Part shown: positions 7,302 to 11,106 of the stretch, piece by piece
How the letters are laid out: each line of letters opens with the position of its first letter
How positions within the stretch are numbered: position 1 is the first letter of the stretch
DNA from: Campylobacteraceae bacterium
GTDB lineage: Bacteria; Campylobacterota; Campylobacteria; Campylobacterales; Sulfurovaceae
Length of the DNA stretch: 11,106 bases
Reading direction: 5' to 3'
NCBI GenBank assembly: GCA_027056615.1
Contig: JALUKJ010000188.1
Span: 1 to 11,106 of the forward strand
Translations under genes and position numbers: made by a program
Notes under the pieces: generated by a model
What the model saw: only the letters and a program-made list of their open reading frames with translations
Database searches by the model: none
Told to the model about the DNA's origin: nothing

Positions 7302-7327
7302 TATGAACGTCAACAGAGACGTTCATA
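7302..7327 (-). terminator. Stem-loop between permease gene and pckA
   Basis: TATGAACGTC (7302-7311) and GACGTTCATA (7318-7327) form a perfect 10-bp stem with a 6-nt loop. On the minus strand, downstream of pckA, the stem is followed by TTCTTTTAAAAATTTTT, a usable T-rich tail. On the plus strand the sequence after it is A-rich, so it fits pckA termination better than termination of the secA-permease unit. It lies about 22 nt past the pckA stop. Confidence 0.7.
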
Positions 7328-7348
7328 AAAAAATAAGAGAACAGCAGA

Positions 7349-8929
7349 TTAAAGTTGTGGACCTGCTTTTGCATGGTCTACACTTGAACCACTATCTTTA
7401 TAACGGTCAAAGTTTGCAATAAATTTAGTAGCTAACTCTCTAAGTGTATCATTGAATTTATCTTCATCATCCCATGTATTTCTTGGGTTAAGAATAGCAT
7501 TATCTTTAATACCTTCTAACGTTTTTGGAACTTGAAGATTAAAAATAGGTAGAGTTTCAAACTCTGCATCATTAATAGAACCATTTAGAATACCATTAAT
7601 ACATGCTCTAGTATCTTTAATACTCATACGCTCTCCTCGACCATTAAGACCTGTATTAACCAAATAAACGTTTACATTGTGTTCATCTATCTTTTTACCA
7701 AGAAGGTCTGCATAAGCAGTTGGATGAAGTGGTAAGAATGCCTCTCCAAAACAAGCTGAGAACGTTGTAACTGGCTCTGTAATACCACGCTCTGTTCCTG
7801 CAACTTTAGCTGTATATCCACTTAAGAAGTAGTACATTGCTTGTTCTTTAGTGAGTTTTGAAACAGGAGGAATAACACCAAAAGCATCATAAGATAAGAA
7901 GATAATATTTTTAGGGTGTCCAGCTTGTAAATTAGCCTTGTGATTTTCAATATGCTCAATAGGGTAAGAGACTCTTGTATTTTCTGTTTTTGAAGTATCT
8001 GAATAATCAACATTACCTTCTTCATCAGAGACAACATTTTCTAAAAGTGCATCTTTTATAATAGCACCAAAAATTTCTGGTTCATTCTCCTCTTTAAGGT
8101 CAACTACTTTTGCATAACATCCACCTTCAAAATTAAAGACACCATGCTCATCCCAACCATGTTCATCATCACCAATTAAGGCTCTTTTAGGGTCAGTAGA
8201 TAGAGTTGTTTTACCTGTTCCTGAAAGACCAAAGAAAAGACAAACATCATCATCGTCACCAACATTAGCTGAACAGTGCATAGAGAGTTTACCTTCTAGT
8301 GGCAACCAGTAGTTCATCATTGAAAAAATACCTTTTTTCATCTCACCACCGTACCATGTACCACCAATAATAGATATGTTCTCCTCTATATTAAAACATA
8401 CATAAACATCAGAATGAAGACCCATCTCTTTGTACTCTTTGTTGGTTGTTTTACAACCATTGTATACAACAAAATCAGGTTCAAACGTCTCAAGCTCCTC
8501 TTGGGTTGGACGAATAAACATATTTTTAACAAAGTGTGCTTGCCAAGCTACTTCAGAGATAAAACGAATAGAACGTCTACTAGCTTGTGAAGCCCCTGCA
8601 TAAACATCCATTACATAAATATTTTTTCCAGAGAGCTGTTCTTTTGTTAAATCAAAAAGTTTATCAAACTTATCTTTTTCAATCTTTTTATTTACATTAC
8701 CCCAAAAGATATGTTCATTTGATGGAGCTTGGTCAACAAAATATTTATCTTTAGGGCTTCTTCCTGTAAAGATACCTGTGTCACACATTGCTGTTCCAGT
8801 TGATGAGATTTTACACTCATTTTTGTTCACTTCGTGTGCTTGAAGTTCATCAAAACTAAGGTTATAGTAAACCTCTCCAATGTTTTCAAGTCCTAGTTTG
8901 TCGAGACCATTTGGTATACGGGTGCTCAT
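7349..8929 (-). CDS. pckA: Phosphoenolpyruvate carboxykinase (ATP)
   Basis: PckA converts oxaloacetate and ATP into phosphoenolpyruvate, CO2 and ADP in the cytoplasm, the entry step to gluconeogenesis. The 526-residue length is normal for the ATP-dependent family. Visible motifs are FTGRSPKDK (54-62, oxaloacetate-binding Arg57), [12 protein letters not shown] (189-200, with a metal-binding Lys), MHCSAN with His218, the PEPCK P-loop [11 protein letters not shown] (234-244) and LIGDDEHGW (251-259) with the metal-binding Asp. The adenine/ATP-binding arginine region follows near [11 protein letters not shown]. The ATG at 8929 is preceded by AAAGG. It lies on the same strand as maeB and oadB but is separated from maeB by a stem-loop and about 260 nt, so it probably has its own promoter. 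No lesion is seen. Confidence 0.97.
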   Translation of the reverse strand: MSTRIPNGLDKLGLENIGEVYYNLSFDELQAHEVNKNECKISSTGTAMCDTGIFTGRSPKDKYFVDQAPSNEHIFWGNVNKKIEKDKFDKLFDLTKEQLSGKNIYVMDVYAGASQASRRSIRFISEVAWQAHFVKNMFIRPTQEELETFEPDFVVYNGCKTTNKEYKEMGLHSDVYVCFNIEENISIIGGTWYGGEMKKGIFSMMNYWLPLEGKLSMHCSANVGDDDDVCLFFGLSGTGKTTLSTDPKRALIGDDEHGWDEHGVFNFEGGCYAKVVDLKEENEPEIFGAIIKDALLENVVSDEEGNVDYSDTSKTENTRVSYPIEHIENHKANLQAGHPKNIIFLSYDAFGVIPPVSKLTKEQAMYYFLSGYTAKVAGTERGITEPVTTFSACFGEAFLPLHPTAYADLLGKKIDEHNVNVYLVNTGLNGRGERMSIKDTRACINGILNGSINDAEFETLPIFNLQVPKTLEGIKDNAILNPRNTWDDEDKFNDTLRELATKFIANFDRYKDSGSSVDHAKAGPQL

Positions 8930-8961
8930 GTTTTGTACCTTTACGTTTATATATGTTATAT

Positions 8962-8980
8962 TTTGCTATTTTATAGCAAA
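8962..8980. promoter_or_regulatory. Palindrome in the pckA leader
   Basis: TTTGCTAT (8962-8969) and ATAGCAAA (8973-8980) are perfect 8-bp arms around TTT, 33-51 nt before the pckA start. A TATAAA -10-like hexamer lies inside it on the minus strand. Depending on the true start site this is either an operator over a proximal promoter or an RNA hairpin in a longer leader. Confidence 0.4.
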
Positions 8981-9052
8981 TAAAAGGAGAAGATTAGTGT
9001 CTCATTTTATTTACTATATATGGTTATTAACATCTATAAAAATATCCACAGA

Positions 9053-9058
9053 ATTATA
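9053..9058 (-). promoter_or_regulatory. Possible pckA -10 element
   Basis: A perfect TATAAT on the minus strand (9058-9053) lies about 124 nt upstream of the pckA ATG and would give a leader of roughly 115 nt. No good -35 is seen at standard spacing (GTTTAT at 9081-9076). Nearer AT-rich hexamers (TATAAC, TATATA around 8943-8960) are alternatives. Confidence 0.35.
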
Positions 9059-9154
9059 CTATTGTATCTATTCTAATAAACTTGCTTAAAGGGATTATTT
9101 AAAATAATATCACTTAATGCAACGTTTTCACTCACAATAAATATCTTGCTAAAC

Positions 9155-9178
9155 AAGGGGTAAGCATAAATACCCCTT
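9155..9178 (-). terminator. Stem-loop terminator after maeB
   Basis: AAGGGGTA (9155-9162) and TACCCCTT (9171-9178) pair perfectly over 8 bp around an 8-nt loop, starting 14 nt past the maeB stop. The tail on the minus strand (GTTTAGCAAGATATTT) is only moderately T-rich. The position and GC-rich core in AT-rich DNA support a maeB terminator that isolates it from pckA. Confidence 0.65.
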
Positions 9179-9191
9179 TCATAATTATCTA

Positions 9192-10490
9192 CTATAGTTT
9201 ACCATCAAGATGGTCAGCTAATCTTTGTAGTTTCTCTCTATATGCGTCCATATCGAAATCTTTAACTCGTGCAACACCATCTTCAATAGCAGCTTGTGCA
9301 ACAGCAGATGCAACATATACAAGCACTCTTCTATCAAATGGAGATGGAATAATATACTCTGTACCAAACTCCATAGTTTCACGACCATGAGCCTCTTTTA
9401 CATGAGCTGGTACTTCCTCTTTTGCAAGTGAAGCCAATGCACGTGATGCTGCCATTTTCATGTTTTCTGTAATCTTAGTAGCTCTTACATCTAAAGCACC
9501 TCTAAAGATTTGAGGGAAACCTAAGACATTGTTTACTTGGTTAGGGAAATCACTTCTTCCTGTTCCAATAATAACATCTGGACGTGCCTCTTTTGCAAGT
9601 GGTGGTTTAATCTCAGGATTTGGATTTGCACAAGCAAAGATAATAGGAGATTTATCACTCATTGTTTTTACCCACTCAGGTTCAATAAGGTCAGCACCAG
9701 AGAGACCTAGTACCATATCTGCACCCTTCATTGCATCTTCAAGTGTTCTATCTGGTGTATCAAATGCAAACATCTGTTTTTGTTTATTGAGATTATCTCT
9801 ACCACTATGGATAACACCTTTCGAGTCAAGCATAGTAATGTTTTTTACACCAAGTCTTTTATACATAGATGCACAAGCAATCCCTGATGCTCCAGCACCA
9901 ATAACAACTACTTTTAAATCCTCTGCTTTTTTACCACTCATATCAAGAACATTAATAAGCCCTGCTGTTGTAATAACTGCTGTTCCATGTTGGTCATCAT
10001 GGAATACAGGTACATTACAAATCTCTTTAAGTCTATCTTCAATCTCAAAACATCTAGGAGCTGAAATATCTTCAAGGTTAATTCCACCAAAACTATCTGC
10101 CATAGCAGCAACAATTTTAATAATATCTTCTGTATCTTTTGTATTAAGCTCAATGTCTACTGAATCTACATTTGCAAAAGCTTTAAAAAGAACACCTTTA
10201 CCTTCCATAACTGGTTTACCAGCTAAATGTCCAATATCACCCAAACCAAGAACTGCTGTACCATCACTTACAACTGCTACTAAGTTACCTTTATTGGTAT
10301 ACTCATAAGCCTTATCAATATCTTTTTCTATCTCAAGACAAGGATAGGCAACACCTGGGCTATACGCCATAGAGAGTTCTTTTTCAGTATTACATGCTTT
10401 AGTAAGAAGTGTTCCTACCTTACCGTTTGTGTCAAATTCACTCTGTGCTCTGTGGTAATCTAACGAATCTAATTCAAATTGATTGCTCAT
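9192..10490 (-). CDS. maeB: Malic enzyme, short form without phosphotransacetylase domain
   Basis: Malic enzyme oxidatively decarboxylates malate to pyruvate and CO2 with NAD(P)H formation in the cytoplasm. With the start chosen here the protein has 432 residues. Motifs are SPGVAYPC (44-51, catalytic Tyr49), VVSDGTAVLGLGDIG (73-87), KGVLFKAFANVD (98-109, catalytic Lys103), INLEDISAPRCFEIE (137-151, metal ligands), FHDDQHGTA (163-171) and the dinucleotide-binding loop VIGAGASGIA (196-205). ACANPNPEI and GRSDFPNQVNNVLGFP follow. It lacks the C-terminal phosphotransacetylase-like half of E. coli MaeB, as many bacterial malic enzymes do. The frame is open 26 codons further upstream to a TTG, but ATG 10490 has GGAGAA at ideal spacing and begins the family-like sequence. 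Cofactor preference (NAD or NADP) cannot be read with certainty. Confidence 0.93.
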   Translation of the reverse strand: MSNQFELDSLDYHRAQSEFDTNGKVGTLLTKACNTEKELSMAYSPGVAYPCLEIEKDIDKAYEYTNKGNLVAVVSDGTAVLGLGDIGHLAGKPVMEGKGVLFKAFANVDSVDIELNTKDTEDIIKIVAAMADSFGGINLEDISAPRCFEIEDRLKEICNVPVFHDDQHGTAVITTAGLINVLDMSGKKAEDLKVVVIGAGASGIACASMYKRLGVKNITMLDSKGVIHSGRDNLNKQKQMFAFDTPDRTLEDAMKGADMVLGLSGADLIEPEWVKTMSDKSPIIFACANPNPEIKPPLAKEARPDVIIGTGRSDFPNQVNNVLGFPQIFRGALDVRATKITENMKMAASRALASLAKEEVPAHVKEAHGRETMEFGTEYIIPSPFDRRVLVYVASAVAQAAIEDGVARVKDFDMDAYREKLQRLADHLDGKL

Positions 10491-10495
10491 TTTTG

Positions 10496-10501
10496 TTCTC
10501 C
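10496..10501 (-). promoter_or_regulatory. Shine-Dalgarno fixing the maeB start
   Basis: GGAGAA on the minus strand (10501-10496) sits 5 nt from ATG 10490. The upstream TTG at 10568 has no comparable site, and the 26 extra residues do not look like malic enzyme. Confidence 0.75.
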
Positions 10502-10518
10502 ATAAATTAATATTTTTT

Positions 10519-10524
10519 ATATTA
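10519..10524 (-). promoter_or_regulatory. Possible maeB -10 element
   Basis: TAATAT (10524-10519), overlapping TATAAA (10521-10516), lies about 30 nt upstream of the maeB ATG on the minus strand. No clear -35 is present. It is next to one arm of the inverted repeat at 10528-10573. Confidence 0.3.
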
Positions 10525-10527
10525 CAC

Positions 10528-10573
10528 ACTTCTTGCTGTTGCTTTACACTATTCACCAAATACGGCAAGAAGT
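10528..10573. repeat. Widely spaced 9-bp inverted repeat upstream of maeB
   Basis: ACTTCTTGC (10528-10536) and GCAAGAAGT (10565-10573) are perfect inverted copies separated by 28 nt, upstream of the proposed maeB -10. Arms of this length and spacing could be two binding sites for one regulator or the base of a large RNA stem. No known operator is recognised. Confidence 0.5.
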
Positions 10574-10615
10574 AGCTTTATATTGTTACATTTTGAATCT
10601 ATGAAATTAATATAC

Positions 10616-10638
10616 ATTTCCACCAAGATGGTGGAAAT
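10616..10638 (-). terminator. Stem-loop terminator after oadB
   Basis: ATTTCCACCA (10616-10625) and TGGTGGAAAT (10629-10638) form a perfect 10-bp stem with a 3-nt loop (or 9 bp with 5 nt), about 20 nt past the oadB stop. The minus-strand tail (GTATATTAATTTC) is AT-rich rather than a pure T run. It separates oadB from maeB. Confidence 0.7.
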
Positions 10639-10657
10639 AATGAAAATGAGGAATTTT

Positions 10658-11106
10658 TTACTTAAAGATAGAAAGTAATACCCCAGCTGCAACAGCTGAG
10701 CCAATTACACCTGCAACATTTGGTCCCATTGCATGCATAAGAAGAACGTTTCCTGGTTTCTCTTCTGAACCAACTTTAGAAGCAACCCTTGCTGCCATAG
10801 GTACAGCAGAGACCCCAGCTGCTCCAATAAGTGGATTAATAGGCTCTTTTGAGAACTTATTCATAACTTTTGCCATAAGTACACCAGCGGCTGTTCCAAC
10901 AGCAAATGCTAGAAGACCAATAACCATAATACCTAATGTCTCTGCAACAAGGAATTTGTCTGCCTGAAGTGTCATACCAACACCAAAACCTAGAAAAATG
11001 GTAACAATATTAATCAGTGAGTTTTGCATCTCATTTGAAAGTCTATCAACTACTCCTGACTCTTTTGCAAAGTTACCAAAAGCAAATGCACCCATAAGTG
11101 GTGCAG
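10658..11106 (-). CDS. oadB: Sodium-pumping oxaloacetate decarboxylase beta subunit, C-terminal part
   Basis: Only the last 148 residues are in the window; the gene continues past the right edge, and the frame is open to the last base (APLMGAF is read upstream of the first visible Met). The beta subunit is the polytopic membrane part of biotin-dependent Na+-translocating decarboxylases. It decarboxylates carboxybiotin and exports sodium. Family motifs seen are [51 protein letters not shown] and the ending [24 protein letters not shown], with several hydrophobic membrane segments. Oxaloacetate is the likely substrate because the neighbours are maeB and pckA. Methylmalonyl-CoA or glutaconyl-CoA decarboxylase beta subunits share this sequence and cannot be excluded without the alpha subunit. 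Confidence 0.92.
   Translation of the reverse strand, partial: APLMGAFAFGNFAKESGVVDRLSNEMQNSLINIVTIFLGFGVGMTLQADKFLVAETLGIMVIGLLAFAVGTAAGVLMAKVMNKFSKEPINPLIGAAGVSAVPMAARVASKVGSEEKPGNVLLMHAMGPNVAGVIGSAVAAGVLLSIFK

Noticed and set aside
9043..9050. DnaA-box-like sequence (TATCCACA) near pckA
   Set aside because: A single imperfect box with no cluster or replication gene around it is expected by chance in AT-rich DNA.
8880..9089. 69-codon open frame on the plus strand across the pckA start
   Set aside because: It overlaps the N-terminal codons and leader of pckA and has no Shine-Dalgarno; it is hydrophobic only because the DNA is T-rich.
9094..9108. AT-only palindrome ATTATTT-A-AAATAAT upstream of pckA
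   Set aside because: It is built only of A and T in very AT-rich DNA, so it is not convincing as an operator.
9529..10308. 259-codon open frame on the plus strand
   Set aside because: It is entirely antisense to maeB, with a Ser/Ile/Pro-rich product typical of a shadow frame and no plausible domain.
10491..10568. N-terminal extension of maeB from TTG 10568
   Set aside because: It has no ribosome site, does not resemble malic enzyme, and spans the inverted repeat and likely promoter. ATG 10490 with GGAGAA is better.

Overview
The window looks like chromosomal DNA of a low-GC member of the Campylobacterota (Epsilonproteobacteria), most likely a free-living, Sulfurimonas-like lineage. The reasons are the AT-rich coding sequence, the protein-level character of SecA, LolA and PckA, and secA followed directly by a LolC/E-type permease, an order I also recall from Campylobacter. 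The genus is inference. No rRNA, tRNA, IS element, CRISPR array or prophage gene was seen.

Layout. (1) 62-523 (+): a small protein resembling the Mrr-type PD-(D/E)XK nuclease fold, with the catalytic lysine position apparently lost. (2) 516-3336 (-): a left-going set that starts with mog (molybdenum cofactor synthesis), then a 69-residue helical protein, a 50-residue two-helix membrane protein, lolA (periplasmic lipoprotein carrier), a membrane-anchored coiled-coil protein with a TTG start, and a broken polyphosphate kinase 2 gene. The ppk2 copy carries a one-base frameshift and also lacks roughly 35-40 residues of its conserved middle. (3) 3451-7286 (+): secA, then a lipoprotein-release permease whose start overlaps the secA stop by one base. 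(4) 7349-11106 (-): three separately terminated genes of the C3/C4 carbon node: the end of oadB (sodium-pumping oxaloacetate decarboxylase beta subunit), maeB (malic enzyme) and pckA (ATP-dependent PEP carboxykinase).

How the genes work together. SecA, LolA and the Lol permease form an envelope-export theme: Sec-dependent precursors and lipoproteins cross the inner membrane, the permease complex releases lipoproteins and LolA ferries them. The right half interconverts malate, pyruvate, oxaloacetate and phosphoenolpyruvate. PckA feeds gluconeogenesis, MaeB makes pyruvate and reducing power from malate, and OadB couples oxaloacetate decarboxylation to sodium export.

Regulation visible in the sequence: a divergent mog/secA promoter region containing a dyad, stem-loops after pckA, maeB and oadB, a likely long leader with an 8-bp palindrome upstream of pckA, and a widely spaced 9-bp inverted repeat upstream of maeB. 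I found no convincing new multi-gene system. The points most worth a second look are the decayed ppk2, the degenerate nuclease-like protein, the small unrecognised genes and the regulatory dyads.
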